A DNA stretch of 64,000 nt from Providencia huaxiensis (GCF_002843235.3 NZ_CP031123.2:1116001-1180000), one strand, 5' to 3'; counted from the first letter of the stretch, positions 1 through 10,046 are shown. Translations and numbers: made by a program. The notes: a model not told the origin generated them from the letters alone.

Positions 1-61
1 ACGAAATTAGGGTCTATTCTTCCTGTTTTTCCGATATATCGATAGGCTAAACGTGCGGTTT

Positions 62-80
62 TTTAATGAGAATAACTATC
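62..80. promoter_or_regulatory. Fur-like box
   Basis: The 19 bases match the classical Fur consensus (GATAATGATAATCATTATC) at 14 of 19 positions by eye. No gene in the window starts next to it. If real, it most likely serves a gene beyond the left edge. A single site in AT-rich DNA is weak evidence. Confidence 0.3.
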
Positions 81-397
81 AGTACAATAGATGTTGAAAA
101 AATTAACATTTTAAACATTCATCATTGTATGTTTAAAGTTGTTTTAATTCAAGTGATTATATTATTTTGGTGTTTTGTTTAGGTGATGACAAGACAGACG
201 TCTTATTACGTTCAAGAAAATTGATTAAGCCATTCGAAATTATTAACCAAGTAAATAATTGAAAAATTATTGTTTCATTTATAATCATTTTTCTATAACA
301 ATAAACAGGAAATTCCGAGGTAATTGTTTTGGTGGGAGAAGACCATAATTGTATTTCGGGGAGTAATAATCAATAGAATACGGTAAGTATGATGTAC

Positions 398-524
398 TAT
401 ACTCGTCATATTTCAAGTTGCAGCGTTGTTGACCGCGCTCAGCTCGCCGGATCACATACTCATGTATGCTCATCGGTCTCTCTTCGCTTGTCGCCTAGCT
501 GCAACTCGAATTATTTAGAGTATA
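398..524. repeat. ERIC-type intergenic repeat, copy 1
   Basis: A 127-bp imperfect palindrome bounded by TATACTCG and GAGTATA. It has the ERIC layout: outer arms with TTGCAGC and GCTGCAA and a central inverted core around CATACTCATGTATG. It is followed at once by a second copy sharing the TA junction. ERIC elements are non-coding and non-autonomous. The open frames crossing it are products of the palindrome. Confidence 0.8.
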
Positions 525-650
525 TACTCGTGATACTTCAAGCTGCAGCGTTGTTGACTGCGCTCAGCTCGCCGGATCACATACTCATGTATGCTCATCG
601 GCCTCTCTTCACTTGTCGCCTAGCTGCTATTCGAATTATTTAGAGTATAT
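523..650. repeat. ERIC-type intergenic repeat, copy 2
   Basis: Tandem second copy, nearly identical to the one before it and differing at a small number of positions. It begins where copy 1 ends (TATATACTCG) and closes with TTTAGAGTATAT. Tandem pairs suggest duplication, or insertion of one element at the TA of another. Confidence 0.8.
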
Positions 651-830
651 GTGAGTAGTAGACAATGATGTTATTTCTATACCGCAAAAGCGGTTTATGT
701 TGTTGCTATGAATAAATCAGGTAAAGGGTTCTATGGCAAATTTCATCTCTAGCTTAATCCACTATCTCTGATAGGAAAGGATCCTGAAAGTTACCATTAG
801 AAGCCCATTTATCTTTTTATTATTCTTTTA

Positions 831-1880
831 TCAAATACGTGATATTGAAAGAATTTGTTTGCTCCATTCTATTTGTTCTGGTGTGCCTTCTATGCGCTGA
901 CCATACATTTGAATAATTTGGTTACCTTGGGTATCAAAGACCTCAAGGCTTGTTACAAAGCCATCTTTAGTTGGCTTACGTGTGACCCAGCACTCAGAAA
1001 TGCCGCTTTCAATGAGATGAAGTTTAAAGTTTGTACTTGAAATATTTAACCAATCAGTTTGAGAGCTTTCAACAGAGAGTGATGATAGTTCATTTATTTT
1101 TCCTGTAAATATTTGCACGCATCCACGGTTTCCTACAAAGAGCATCACTTCATTTTGTGCTTGGTATGCAAGGGAAAGCAGATCAGATAAGGCCGTTGAA
1201 GGTACTTGCCATGCTAATTCTTTGCTAACTACACGAAAAACTTGCTGACGACTTAAATTGTGTTTCTTTAATATGCCAAAAAACTGATGAACATTTGTTA
1301 TCTCACGCCATTGTTGTTCTAATTGAGAGGCGAGTTCTTCGCTGATTCTCTGTTCTGAAAATGGCGAAATTGTTTTAGGTTCGATAGGCGGATTCTCTGA
1401 TGTGCTGTAGCGTTCTATTATGGCTTGCCAAGCAGCTATATCCGTGTTGTCGGTGGAAAAGACTTTGTGTAAAGAATCACCATATTTATCGAAAAATTGA
1501 ATACTGTGGCGAGTTCCCTCTGGCGTTTTTTCAGTGAGTGCAAAAATTGAACTCCACTGCGCAAAGAACATACGTAAGTCTAATGCTTTAGGGTTTAGAA
1601 ATAGCCCACCATGGCTGCTAAATTTCGGGTTATTATATGCGCCCGTTTGAATACTAACAGCATACTGATTGCGAGTGATCCCTATAGCTTTCCCTATCGT
1701 GGTTAAACCTTGCAAGATATCAACGGGTTTGCTGACCAATCGTTGAACATTATCTTTACCGACACGACAATGAATTAACTGGGCTTCAGATACGCCAAGT
1801 AAGGCCGCTATTTCTTGGGAGTGCTTATGAGTGTACGTTTTTTTAGCTTGTAGGTAATCATGATAGAGGTTTGAATTCAC
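831..1880 (-). CDS. hmuS: HmuS/HemS-family haem-handling protein
   Basis: A 349-residue cytoplasmic protein of the HemS/ChuS/HmuS family, which binds haem delivered by the uptake system and is reported to degrade it or pass it on. Length matches the family (about 345). The N-terminus (HDYLQAKKTYTHKHSQEIA) and the two-repeat layout are typical. Translation starts at GTG, with AAGGAA 7 bases upstream. It lies 122 bp downstream of the hmuR receptor on the same strand, so co-transcription is likely, although a perfect inverted repeat sits between them. No signal peptide. The function is well supported; whether this copy cleaves haem cannot be seen from sequence. Confidence 0.88.
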   Translation of the reverse strand: MNSNLYHDYLQAKKTYTHKHSQEIAALLGVSEAQLIHCRVGKDNVQRLVSKPVDILQGLTTIGKAIGITRNQYAVSIQTGAYNNPKFSSHGGLFLNPKALDLRMFFAQWSSIFALTEKTPEGTRHSIQFFDKYGDSLHKVFSTDNTDIAAWQAIIERYSTSENPPIEPKTISPFSEQRISEELASQLEQQWREITNVHQFFGILKKHNLSRQQVFRVVSKELAWQVPSTALSDLLSLAYQAQNEVMLFVGNRGCVQIFTGKINELSSLSVESSQTDWLNISSTNFKLHLIESGISECWVTRKPTKDGFVTSLEVFDTQGNQIIQMYGQRIEGTPEQIEWSKQILSISRI

Positions 1881-1926
1881 AAATTTTTCCTTTTTTCCTT
1901 AATGAAATGACAAGACACAGTGAAGC

Positions 1927-1983
1927 GTTATCAACTGATTTATTTTTATACTGTTGATAAAATTAATAAAATCAGTTGATAAC
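1927..1983. repeat. 15-bp perfect inverted repeat between hmuR and hmuS
   Basis: GTTATCAACTGATTT at 1927-1941 is the exact reverse complement of 1969-1983. The 27-base spacer contains another GTTGATAA. There is no U-tract, so an intrinsic terminator is unlikely. It could be an mRNA hairpin limiting hmuS expression or an operator; the sequence does not decide. Confidence 0.6.
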
Positions 1984-2002
1984 ATGTTTTTTTACTACTT
2001 AA

Positions 2003-4159
2003 CTACCAGTTGTAATTCATGTTGATATAAAAGTTTCGGCCTTCTTGAGGAACTCCCATTGAAGAAACATACGGCTTATCAAATGCATTTTTCATTGTGA
2101 GAGTTGAACTTAATCCTTTAATGAACTGATCTGCTTGGTAATTCACATAGAAATCATGAATGCTATAGCCAGCATGCTGAATGACTTCTTTATGATAACG
2201 ATCTAAACCTTGGCCTGATTTGTGATGCCACTTTTTATATTTATCATTACCTTGAAGTTGCGTTCTTGCAGAGAATTCCCCTATCCAACCTAGAGTAAAG
2301 CCGGTACTAGCAACCGGTACATTGAATCGAGTCGTTAGTGTTTCAGGGCGTATAGACGAAAGAGAATAATGAGAGCCGTCTTCTCTACCTGTGGTTTTAT
2401 TGTGATTGATATTTAATTCAAACCACGGTGTTCTGTAGCTTATAAAGCTATCGATGCCATAAATGGATGCACTGGGGATATTGATATAATAAAGTTCATC
2501 GGGGAACCATTGGCCATACCTTGGCGTATAGAGGCCTTCAAGGGCAATATGGTTTTTAGATTTGGTCTTAAAGTAGGTTGAACCAAATTGAAGGTCGCTA
2601 TTATCAATAAGTACCCCATCAAAACTGAATTTTACGCCTGTTTCGAGGGTTTTATTCGTTTCTGGAAGTAAATCAGGCGATGGGCGAAAGTTCGAGGAAG
2701 TACCAAAAAAGGGTATAGTGAAATGGTTTGAATTGTTATAAAGCTCGGACATACGTGGGGTACGGTATGCTTCAGCGTATGATGAAAAAAGATTGAGCCA
2801 ATGGGTGGGAGTAATACTAACAGCCATACGGGATGACAAGTTGGTATGTTTACTTTCAGGGAAATTATCCCTCGATGCACGGTATTGTGTAAAGCGCGTT
2901 CCAATTGATAAAGTTAACGGTAATTGATGCAATGTCATGTCATTGACCAACCAGCCTGACATGTTGTCGAGTTCTGCCGGTGGATAACTTATTGCATACT
3001 GATTCGACGTTTGCTTTTGCTGATAATATTCGAAACCACTTTGAATATGATGATTTACCCAGTTATACATAGGTAACGTGAAGCTATTAGTAAATTTAGT
3101 CCCATAGGTATATTGATTTCGCGCTTCAGAGCCATACTCTTTTGGTTTGCTCTTGACCTTAATTGTATCAGTTTGATCTAAATATAAATCTGTATAATAA
3201 ACATCCCACTGAGCTTGCCAATTTATCTCATTTTTGGGTGTAAAAAATTGGCTAATGGCAATATCTCGCTGATGGCTTTGCCTTTCATGCGGTGTATTTG
3301 GATATCTATTTTTTTCTGAAGGTTTAGCGGGTTGTTTTACCCCTAAACTGTTGTTGCGGTATTCTTTTAATTGTAACGTCAAGTTATATGAAGGGTGGGC
3401 AAGCCAACTACTTTTGAGCATCCAGTTGCTTAGCTGTTCAGTATTATCAACCTCTTCAAATTCGGGTGAGCCGAGTAGGTACTTTTTACGTTGACTATAG
3501 CTGAATAGGGTATCCGTTGATTCAGTTCTGCCCAACAGCGTTGCACCTGCATAGTAACCGTGGTCATTACGGTTAATACCGCTGAATACCTGGCCACCGA
3601 GTTTTTGCCCTGGCTTTAATATGTCAGCTGCATTTATTGTTTTGAATGAGACAACTCCAGCTAATGCACCGCCGCCATGATGTACAGATGATGCGCCTTT
3701 ATGGACGTAGACTTTTTTTATTAAGGTGGGGTCAATAAATGTGGCTTCATATAAGCCGGAATAAAAGTCTTGGGTGATATTATCAACAGTGACTTTAACA
3801 CCTCGTGAATCATAACCTCGCATTTGAATGCCCTGGCCATAAGTGCTATTGGAACCAGAAACAAATATCCCAGCTTGGCCTTTTAGTAAATCTAAGGCGG
3901 ATGTTGCAGATTGATATTCAGGTGCTTTTGCATCAATTACATCGACTTGTTCTGCTACAGCGATATTCTCTAAACTAAGAGGCGAGGTTGAAACGTGAAT
4001 AATGTCGCGGGTATCCGTTTTTGACATTGCTTTTGGAGTCGATGAATTTTCAGCCAAGACTGTGTGGCTAAACCCGGTCATTACGACAGTAGCAGTAAGA
4101 GCTGAGAGTGATATTCTATGATTTTGATGGAGTGATGCAGGCATCGATTTAAACAGCAT
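2003..4159 (-). CDS. hmuR: TonB-dependent haem/haemoglobin receptor
   Basis: An outer-membrane beta-barrel receptor of 718 residues, slightly long for HemR/HmuR. It has a signal peptide (about residues 1-36, ending TVLA), a TonB-box-like stretch near residue 53 (DIIHVS), a plug domain with the QMRGYDSRGVKV motif near 107, and a barrel ending in an aromatic residue (NYNW). It carries versions of the FRAP and NPNL boxes of haem receptors (YRTPRM and SPDLLPE). AGGA lies six bases before the ATG, supporting this start. Family knowledge: it takes haem from haem proteins using TonB energy. Regulation by Fur is likely from the upstream box. Confidence 0.9.
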   Translation of the reverse strand: MLFKSMPASLHQNHRISLSALTATVVMTGFSHTVLAENSSTPKAMSKTDTRDIIHVSTSPLSLENIAVAEQVDVIDAKAPEYQSATSALDLLKGQAGIFVSGSNSTYGQGIQMRGYDSRGVKVTVDNITQDFYSGLYEATFIDPTLIKKVYVHKGASSVHHGGGALAGVVSFKTINAADILKPGQKLGGQVFSGINRNDHGYYAGATLLGRTESTDTLFSYSQRKKYLLGSPEFEEVDNTEQLSNWMLKSSWLAHPSYNLTLQLKEYRNNSLGVKQPAKPSEKNRYPNTPHERQSHQRDIAISQFFTPKNEINWQAQWDVYYTDLYLDQTDTIKVKSKPKEYGSEARNQYTYGTKFTNSFTLPMYNWVNHHIQSGFEYYQQKQTSNQYAISYPPAELDNMSGWLVNDMTLHQLPLTLSIGTRFTQYRASRDNFPESKHTNLSSRMAVSITPTHWLNLFSSYAEAYRTPRMSELYNNSNHFTIPFFGTSSNFRPSPDLLPETNKTLETGVKFSFDGVLIDNSDLQFGSTYFKTKSKNHIALEGLYTPRYGQWFPDELYYINIPSASIYGIDSFISYRTPWFELNINHNKTTGREDGSHYSLSSIRPETLTTRFNVPVASTGFTLGWIGEFSARTQLQGNDKYKKWHHKSGQGLDRYHKEVIQHAGYSIHDFYVNYQADQFIKGLSSTLTMKNAFDKPYVSSMGVPQEGRNFYINMNYNW

Positions 4160-4336
4160 AGGAAATCCTTTCCTTTAGTTTCAGAATTTGCTGGCTGCCT
4201 GGATAAGTTATCTGGGTGGCATGCAATGAGTATTTGTACAGCGTATTTGTTTATTTGAACTAGATGGCTCTGTAATGTTGCAGCGAATAGCAAGGGCTAG
4301 GCTACGGGTTACCTGACGGATAAATTAGTTCGTAGT

Positions 4337-4355
4337 GAGAATTATTATCGTTAGT
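4337..4355 (-). promoter_or_regulatory. Fur-like box upstream of hmuR
   Basis: On the minus strand, the bases around GATAATAATTCTC match the Fur consensus at 14 of 19 positions. The site is about 180 bp before the hmuR start, compatible with a promoter and a leader of about 140 bases. Iron repression of haem receptors is well established; the binding itself is inference. Confidence 0.55.
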
Positions 4356-4465
4356 GAGAGGTGGGTCAAGAAGTTTTTAGATTAAAATACTGTTTTTGTT
4401 TGAATGATTAAATCATTATATCGTTTTGGTTATATTTAAATGATAATTATATTTATTATAAAATA

Positions 4466-4501
4466 TAAAAGCCCTTTAGTTTTTACTTCACTAAAAGGCT
4501 T
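4466..4501 (-). terminator. Intrinsic terminator after aroH
   Basis: Read on the minus strand, AAGCCTTTTAGT pairs with ACTAAAGGGCTT around a 9-base loop, followed by TTATATTTT. It lies 30 bp after the aroH stop. Confidence 0.7.
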
Positions 4502-4531
4502 ATTGTAAGAAATAGATTGGCGTTATTAAGC

Positions 4532-5581
4532 TTATTTGAAGCGTGACTCAACAGCTTGAGCAAGAATTTCAATAAGTTGTTCGGTATCTTCCCAACCAAG
4601 ACATGGGTCGGTAATAGATTGGCCATAAACTAACGGTTGGTCAGAAACCACTTTTTGTGTGCCTTCAACTAAGAAGCTTTCTGCCATCACTCCACTGATA
4701 GCGGTCGAGCCATCTTTTATTTGCTCCGCAATATCTCGTGCAACTTCGAGTTGGCGACGATGAATTTTTTGACAATTACCATGGCTGAAATCGACCACTA
4801 AATGCTCTGGTAATTCAAATTTACGTAGTTTGTCGCAAGCTGCGGCTAAGTCACCGGCAGTGTAATTAGGCTGTTTACCGCCACGCATAATTATATGCCC
4901 ATGCGGGTTACCACTGGTTTGGTAAATCGTCATTTGCCCGTTTTTATCTGGTGATAAAAACATATGCTGTGCTTTTGCCGCTCTTATCGCATCAATAGCA
5001 ATATTTATATTACCGTCAGTCCCATTTTTGAAACCAACAGGGCAAGACAGTGCGGATGCCATTTCACGATGGATTTGGCTCTCTGTTGTACGGGCTCCAA
5101 TAGCTCCCCAACTAATGAGGTCTGCAATATATTGTCCAGTAACCATATCAAGAAATTCGGTTGCTGTAGCTAGCCCTAATTGGTTAACTTCAATCAGTAA
5201 CTTGCGTGCTAAGCGGATGCCTGTATTGACTTGGCAAGAATTGTCGAGGTTAGGGTCTGAAATTAACCCCTTCCAGCCAACGACAGTACGCGGTTTCTCA
5301 AAGTAAGTTCGCATGACAATTTCTAAACGGTCTTGATGACGTTCTCTTAATACATTTAATTTTTTCGCGTATTCAATAGCGGCATCGATGTCATGAATCG
5401 AACAAGGGCCGACAATGACAAGTAGACGAGGGTCTTCACCAGATAGAATCTGTTCAATTCGTTTACGTGACGTTGTCACGTTGTCAGCAACTTTTTGGGA
5501 AATAGGAAATTCATCAGCGAGAGTTTGTGGGGTAATTAAGCTATCCACTCTCGCAGTACGTAATTCATCAGTTTTGTGCAT
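4532..5581 (-). CDS. aroH: DAHP synthase, AroH type
   Basis: 3-deoxy-7-phosphoheptulonate synthase condenses phosphoenolpyruvate and erythrose 4-phosphate, the first step of aromatic biosynthesis. The 349-residue product follows E. coli AroH, the tryptophan-sensitive isozyme, almost throughout: HKTDELRTAR start, VGPCSIHD, GARTTESQIHRE, DFSHGN. A TTG 12 bases further upstream opens the frame, but it overlaps the likely ribosome binding site (GAGAAAG), so the ATG at 5581 is preferred. Neighbours ppsR and ppsA are also its neighbours in E. coli. I do not see a TrpR-type operator upstream; a CRP-like palindrome is present instead. Confidence 0.93.
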   Translation of the reverse strand: MHKTDELRTARVDSLITPQTLADEFPISQKVADNVTTSRKRIEQILSGEDPRLLVIVGPCSIHDIDAAIEYAKKLNVLRERHQDRLEIVMRTYFEKPRTVVGWKGLISDPNLDNSCQVNTGIRLARKLLIEVNQLGLATATEFLDMVTGQYIADLISWGAIGARTTESQIHREMASALSCPVGFKNGTDGNINIAIDAIRAAKAQHMFLSPDKNGQMTIYQTSGNPHGHIIMRGGKQPNYTAGDLAAACDKLRKFELPEHLVVDFSHGNCQKIHRRQLEVARDIAEQIKDGSTAISGVMAESFLVEGTQKVVSDQPLVYGQSITDPCLGWEDTEQLIEILAQAVESRFK

Positions 5582-5620
5582 TTTCTTTCTCAAAAAACTT
5601 TAATAGGCATATGCCCTATA

Positions 5621-5636
5621 AGTGATTAAGATCACA
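5621..5636. promoter_or_regulatory. CRP-like palindrome upstream of aroH
   Basis: AGTGATTAAGATCACA; the other strand reads TGTGATCTTAATCACT, close to the CRP pattern TGTGA-N6-TCACA. It sits about 40 bp before the aroH start. Binding is not shown, and promoter elements around it are unclear. Confidence 0.35.
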
Positions 5637-5704
5637 ATAAACGAATGTGGCTTAATTTCAACCTCCAACTTAGCAGGAATGAATATTTTTTTTATTAGTA
5701 TTGA

Positions 5705-6568
5705 TTAAAATATTCGTCTTTGTAAGCCCATGGTATCAATCACTTTTGCAGAAATCTCTTCAACAGAATAGTTCGTTGTATTTAAGTAATTGATTTTATT
5801 TTGTCTAAATAAAGCTTCCACTTCCGCTATCTCAATACGACATTGCCTGATGGATGCATAACGGCTATTTTCACGGCGCTCTTCACGAATGGCTGCTAAC
5901 CGTTCAGGGCTGATAGTTAAGCCGAACAACTTATGAGTATATGGGCGCAACGCTACAGGTAACTGTAAGTTATCCATATCATCAGCCGTAAATGGGTAGT
6001 TTGCGGCTTGGATACCAAATTGCATCGCTAAATAGAGACTTGTTGGCGTTTTACCACAACGTGAAACACCAATAAGTATCACTTGGGCTTGGTCTAAATT
6101 ACGTAAAGAAATCCCATCGTCATGAGCTAGAGTGTATTCAATGGCAGCTATACGTGCATCATATTGATTCATATTCTGCATAGACAAACCATGAGTTCGG
6201 TTGAGTTTCGGCTCGGGTTCTAGGCCAACTTCCTTTTGAATTGGGGCGACTAAACTTTGGACGATATCTTGGCAAAACCCGGCACTTTGGGTGATGATTT
6301 GCTTTACTTCAGGGGAGATAATCGAATAGAACACTAAAGGGCGCAACTGGGTTTCTTGGAAAATAATATCAATTTTTTGTTTAATTTCCTGGGCGCGGGC
6401 TTCGCTTGTCACAAACGGCAGAGTATAAGAAATAAATGACAGAGGAAATTGAGAAAGTACGGCGTGCCCCAAAGTTTCAGCGGTGATCGCTGTCCCATCA
6501 GAAATAAAAAAAACAGTGCGTTGAACTTGGCTTGCCATATTATTCATTGTTCCTAATTCGGTCATCAT
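5705..6568 (-). CDS. ppsR: PEP synthase regulatory protein (kinase/pyrophosphorylase)
   Basis: Bifunctional regulator (DUF299/PSRP family, E. coli YdiA) that inactivates PEP synthase by ADP-dependent threonine phosphorylation and reactivates it by phosphorolysis. The P-loop [11 protein letters not shown] lies near residue 168, and [14 protein letters not shown] ([10 protein letters not shown]) is at the N-terminus. It is about 10 residues longer than the E. coli protein at the start; ATGs at codons 1, 2, 8 and 11 are all possible and none has an ideal ribosome binding site. It is divergent from its target ppsA, as in E. coli. Confidence 0.92.
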   Translation of the reverse strand: MMTELGTMNNMASQVQRTVFFISDGTAITAETLGHAVLSQFPLSFISYTLPFVTSEARAQEIKQKIDIIFQETQLRPLVFYSIISPEVKQIITQSAGFCQDIVQSLVAPIQKEVGLEPEPKLNRTHGLSMQNMNQYDARIAAIEYTLAHDDGISLRNLDQAQVILIGVSRCGKTPTSLYLAMQFGIQAANYPFTADDMDNLQLPVALRPYTHKLFGLTISPERLAAIREERRENSRYASIRQCRIEIAEVEALFRQNKINYLNTTNYSVEEISAKVIDTMGLQRRIF

Positions 6569-6702
6569 TATTCGTCTCTTATTGTATTTATCACTGGATA
6601 TTGGGAGATATTATCTTTGTTTAAAGTTTAAAAATTAGTTTGTAGGGGGAACTATAGCCATTTTTTGAACGATTTTTAGAACAAAAAAGTTTTCTTCAGT
6701 GA

Positions 6703-6714
6703 TGGAACGATTCA
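6703..6714. promoter_or_regulatory. Cra-like operator upstream of ppsA
   Basis: TGGAACGATTCA differs from the Cra (FruR) palindrome TGAAACGTTTCA at two positions. It is 117 bp before the ppsA start, in the divergent ppsR-ppsA region. Cra activates pps in E. coli, so the position makes sense; binding here is inference. Confidence 0.45.
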
Positions 6715-6830
6715 CCAGTCCATCTTCTCTTATCGTCTGTGCTAGTCTATTTCACGAGGCGAATTTTCGCCAACGAGATTTTTTACGATTTGTACTCTGT
6801 CACTAAATTGCTATAAAAGGATCGCTTTCA

Positions 6831-9209
6831 ATGTCCACAAATGGCCTCACTCCGTGTAATGTACTTTGGTATAACCAATTAGGGATGAATGATGTTGACC
6901 GTGTAGGAGGCAAAAATGCTTCTCTCGGTGAAATGATCACTAACTTATCTGATCTGGGAGTATCCGTACCTAACGGTTTCGCGACAACCGCACAGGCGTT
7001 TAATGATTTTCTGGAGCAGAGCGGTGTAAATCAGCGCATTTATAACCTGCTAGATGAAACGGATATTGATGATGTGAACCAACTGGCTGTAGCAGGTGCT
7101 CAGATCCGTCAATGGGTGATTGATACCCCACTGACGAAGGAGTTGGAACAAGATATTCGTGATGCATTCGCGCAATTGTCAGAAGGTGAAGCGGAAGCCT
7201 CATTTGCTGTCCGTTCATCGGCAACCGCTGAGGATATGCCTGACGCTTCGTTTGCAGGGCAACAGGAAACATTCCTTAACGTTCAAGGGATAGACGCAGT
7301 ATTAGTTGCGATCAAACACGTTTTTGCTTCACTGTTTAATGACCGTGCGATTTCATATCGTGTTCACCAAGGTTATGACCACCGCGGTGTAGCGTTGTCC
7401 GCGGGCGTTCAACGTATGGTACGTTCAGATTTAGCCTCATCGGGTGTTATGTTTACGATTGATACTGAATCGGGTTTCGACCAAGTCGTATTTATCACCT
7501 CTGCGTATGGTTTAGGTGAGATGGTGGTGCAAGGCGCTGTGAACCCAGATGAATTTTATGTTCATAAGCCAACACTAACCAATAACCGTCCCGCGATTGT
7601 GCGTCGTACACTGGGCTCTAAAAAATTACAAATGGTGTATGCCAACAGTAAAGAGCACGGTAAACAAGTACAAATCGAAGATGTGCCAGAAGCGCTACGC
7701 AATCGTTTCTCTTTAACTGATCTCGAAGTGGAAGAGCTTGCACGCCAAGCTATACAGATTGAAAAGCACTACGGTCGCCCAATGGATATTGAGTGGGCAA
7801 AAGATGGTCATAATGGGCGTTTGTATATTGTCCAAGCAAGGCCAGAAACCGTTCGCTCTAATCAACAAGTGATGGAGCGTTATCAATTAAAACAACAAGG
7901 ACAAGTTTTAGTTGAAGGACGTGCAATTGGTCATCGTATTGGTTCTGGGGTTGTTAAAGTCATTCATAACTTGAGTGAGATGGATAGAATTCAGGCTGGT
8001 GATGTACTCGTTACCGATATGACTGACCCTGATTGGGAACCTATCATGAAAAAAGCCGCTGCGATTGTCACGAATCGTGGTGGACGTACCTGCCATGCCG
8101 CAATTATTGCTCGCGAATTAGGTATTCCAGCTGTTGTAGGATGTGGTGATGCAACTGACCGTTTGCACGAAGGCCAAGAGGTGACCGTTTCTTGTTCAGA
8201 AGGTGATACGGGCTTTGTGTATGAAGGAAAACTGGCGTTTGAAATTCACAGCTCTGAAGTGAGTGATATGCCAAATCTAGATGTCAAAATCATGATGAAC
8301 GTCGGCAACCCTGACCGTGCATTTGATTTTGCTTGCTTGCCTAATGAAGGCGTGGGTTTAGCGAGACTTGAGTTTATCATCAATCGTATGATTGGTGTTC
8401 ACCCAAGAGCGCTGCTGGAGTTTGATAAGCAATCTCCTGAGCTACAAGCAGAAATTCGCCAAATGATGGCAGGTTATGATGACCCAATTGAGTTCTATAT
8501 TGGCAAATTAACCGAAGGAATTTCGACTCTAGCCGCGGCTTTTTGGCCAAAACGCGTTATTGTTCGTCTATCTGACTTCAAGTCAAATGAATATGCCAAC
8601 TTAGTCGGTGGGGATATTTATGAGCCTGAAGAAGAGAACCCAATGCTAGGTTTCCGTGGTGCTGGCCGTTATGTGTCTGACAGCTTCCGCGCCTGTTTTG
8701 CATTAGAGTGTGAAGCGGTTAAACGTGTTCGTAATACTATGGGCCTAACGAATGTTGAAGTCATGATCCCATTTGTGCGGACAGTTGCACAAGCGGAGTC
8801 AGTGATAGCAGAACTGGCGAAACATGATTTAAAACGTGGTGAAAACGGCCTAAAAGTCATTATGATGTGTGAAATACCATCAAATGCTTTACTGGCTGAC
8901 CAATTCCTCGAACATTTTGACGGGTTCTCTATCGGTTCGAATGATATGACTCAGTTAACATTAGGCCTTGATAGGGATTCAGGTGTTGTTTCTGAATTAT
9001 TCGATGAACGAAACGATGCAGTTAAAGCGATGTTATCCATGGCAATACAAGCTGCAAAACGCCAAAATAAGTATGTAGGTATTTGTGGTCAAGGGCCATC
9101 CGACCATCAAGACTTCGCCCAATGGCTGGTCGATGAAGGTATTGATAGCTTATCTTTAAACCCTGATACTGTCGTACAAACGTGGCTAACAATAGCTGAA
9201 AATCAATAG
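6831..9209 (+). CDS. ppsA: Phosphoenolpyruvate synthase
   Basis: Converts pyruvate, ATP and water to phosphoenolpyruvate, AMP and phosphate during gluconeogenesis. At 792 residues it equals the E. coli enzyme. Domains in order: N-terminal ATP-grasp ([11 protein letters not shown] near residue 25), the swivelling phosphohistidine domain with [13 protein letters not shown], and the C-terminal PEP/pyruvate barrel ([19 protein letters not shown]). The catalytic histidine is His422, and the threonine two residues before it is the expected PpsR target. AAAGGA precedes the ATG. It is paired divergently with ppsR and followed by its own terminator. Confidence 0.96.
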   Translation: MSTNGLTPCNVLWYNQLGMNDVDRVGGKNASLGEMITNLSDLGVSVPNGFATTAQAFNDFLEQSGVNQRIYNLLDETDIDDVNQLAVAGAQIRQWVIDTPLTKELEQDIRDAFAQLSEGEAEASFAVRSSATAEDMPDASFAGQQETFLNVQGIDAVLVAIKHVFASLFNDRAISYRVHQGYDHRGVALSAGVQRMVRSDLASSGVMFTIDTESGFDQVVFITSAYGLGEMVVQGAVNPDEFYVHKPTLTNNRPAIVRRTLGSKKLQMVYANSKEHGKQVQIEDVPEALRNRFSLTDLEVEELARQAIQIEKHYGRPMDIEWAKDGHNGRLYIVQARPETVRSNQQVMERYQLKQQGQVLVEGRAIGHRIGSGVVKVIHNLSEMDRIQAGDVLVTDMTDPDWEPIMKKAAAIVTNRGGRTCHAAIIARELGIPAVVGCGDATDRLHEGQEVTVSCSEGDTGFVYEGKLAFEIHSSEVSDMPNLDVKIMMNVGNPDRAFDFACLPNEGVGLARLEFIINRMIGVHPRALLEFDKQSPELQAEIRQMMAGYDDPIEFYIGKLTEGISTLAAAFWPKRVIVRLSDFKSNEYANLVGGDIYEPEEENPMLGFRGAGRYVSDSFRACFALECEAVKRVRNTMGLTNVEVMIPFVRTVAQAESVIAELAKHDLKRGENGLKVIMMCEIPSNALLADQFLEHFDGFSIGSNDMTQLTLGLDRDSGVVSELFDERNDAVKAMLSMAIQAAKRQNKYVGICGQGPSDHQDFAQWLVDEGIDSLSLNPDTVVQTWLTIAENQ

Positions 9210-9230
9210 TTATCTCGTTTATTAATTATC

Positions 9231-9261
9231 AGGCTGAATGTGAATTACATTCAGCCTTTGC
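9231..9261 (+). terminator. Terminator after ppsA
   Basis: AGGCTGAATGT pairs perfectly with ACATTCAGCCT around a 5-base loop, then TTTGCATTT. It begins 22 bp after the ppsA stop. The U-run is short but the 11-bp stem is strong. Confidence 0.7.
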
Positions 9262-9341
9262 ATTTACTTGATTAAAACTGCCGGTCGAGTATTCAATGAG
9301 TTGATAATGGGGTAAACTGAGCTTTTCTGTTGAGGTTTAGT

Positions 9342-9617
9342 ATGGCTACCATTTCAGTAAAATGCCGATTCTGTGGGTTAACCGACCCTGTTAAAAAACA
9401 TGGCACCGGCAATGGAGGTCATCCCCGTTATCGCTGTCAGGCCTGTTGCCGCACTTTTCAACTCGATTATACCTACAACGCTTGTCAGCCCGGCATCAAA
9501 GAGCAAGTGGTTGAGCTTGCCATGAATAATGCGGGTATTCGTGACACCGCTAGGGCATTACATATCAGTATCAATGCCGTCGTCCGCACTTTAAAAAACT
9601 CTCGCCACGGAATGTAA
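9342..9617 (+). CDS. insA: IS1-family InsA protein
   Basis: A 91-residue protein, the same length as InsA of IS1. It has a zinc-ribbon (CRFCG...RYRCQACCRTF, residues 8-40) followed by a helix-turn-helix (IRDTARALHISINAVVRTL). InsA binds the terminal repeats and represses transposition, and it is the N-terminal part of the transposase after frameshifting. A TTG 12 bases upstream extends the frame, but the ATG at 9342 gives the family length. The reading frame is intact. Confidence 0.9.
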   Translation: MATISVKCRFCGLTDPVKKHGTGNGGHPRYRCQACCRTFQLDYTYNACQPGIKEQVVELAMNNAGIRDTARALHISINAVVRTLKNSRHGM

Positions 9618-10039
9618 CAACACTGCCCCTAGATAACCTACAAATTCAGCTCATTTGTGAGGTCGATGAGATGTGGTCATTTATCGGTAACAAAAAAAGT
9701 CAGCGTTGGTTGTGGTATGCATGGGAGCCTCGCTTAAAGCGGATTATCGCTCATGTATTTGGTTCCCGAAGCAAGAAAACACTGGGGAAATTGTTAAAAC
9801 TGCTGTCTGGGTTCCGTATCGCTTTTTGGTGTACGGATGGTTACAGGGCGTACAAAGAGACACTCCCTAGCGAAAAACACATTTTAGGAAAGCTATATAC
9901 ACAGCGAATTGAGCGTGAAAATCTGACGTTGCGTAACCGATTGAAACGACTTAATCGCAAGACGTTAGGGTATTCAAAATCATCCGGCATGCATGACAAG
10001 ATCATTGGGACTTTCATTGAGCGAGAGTATTACGTTTGA
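9342..10039 (+). CDS. insAB': IS1-family InsAB' transposase, made by -1 frameshift
   Basis: The run TTAAAAAAC at 9592-9600 is the A6C slippage signal of IS1. A -1 shift joins InsA to the second frame without a stop, giving 232 residues, the size of IS1 transposase. The second part contains CEVDEMW and WCTDGYRAY, with the acidic catalytic residues, and YTQRIERENLTLRNRL near the C-terminus. No internal stop or deletion is visible, so the element could still be active. The open frame starting at the ATG at 9671 is a fragment of this product rather than a separate gene. Confidence 0.85.
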
Positions 10040-10046
10040 AATGCCA

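Larger units (their letters stand above)
1..830. other. Gene-free left edge with repeats
   Basis: No convincing coding sequence is visible. The stretch holds a Fur-like site at 62-80 and two tandem ERIC-type repeats at 398-650. The rest is AT-rich and without recognisable structure. The region lies downstream of hmuS, where other enterics often have hmuTUV; none of those genes is here. Confidence 0.7.
4160..4531. other. hmuR upstream region
   Basis: The 372-bp gap between hmuR and the convergent end of aroH's terminator region holds the hmuR leader, a Fur-like box at 4337-4355 and the aroH terminator hairpin at 4466-4501. No small gene is apparent. Confidence 0.6.

Noticed and set aside
285-643. 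Open frames on both strands near the left edge, overlapping the ERIC repeats
   Set aside because: Their sequence is that of the palindromic repeats or AT-rich DNA; no ribosome binding site and no protein family.
5582-5700. TrpR operator at aroH
   Set aside because: Expected from E. coli, but no CTAG-centred palindrome of the right form was found.
9671-10039. insB as a separate transposase gene with its own ATG
   Set aside because: IS1-family transposase is made as InsAB' by frameshift at the A6C run; the internal ATG is within the catalytic domain.
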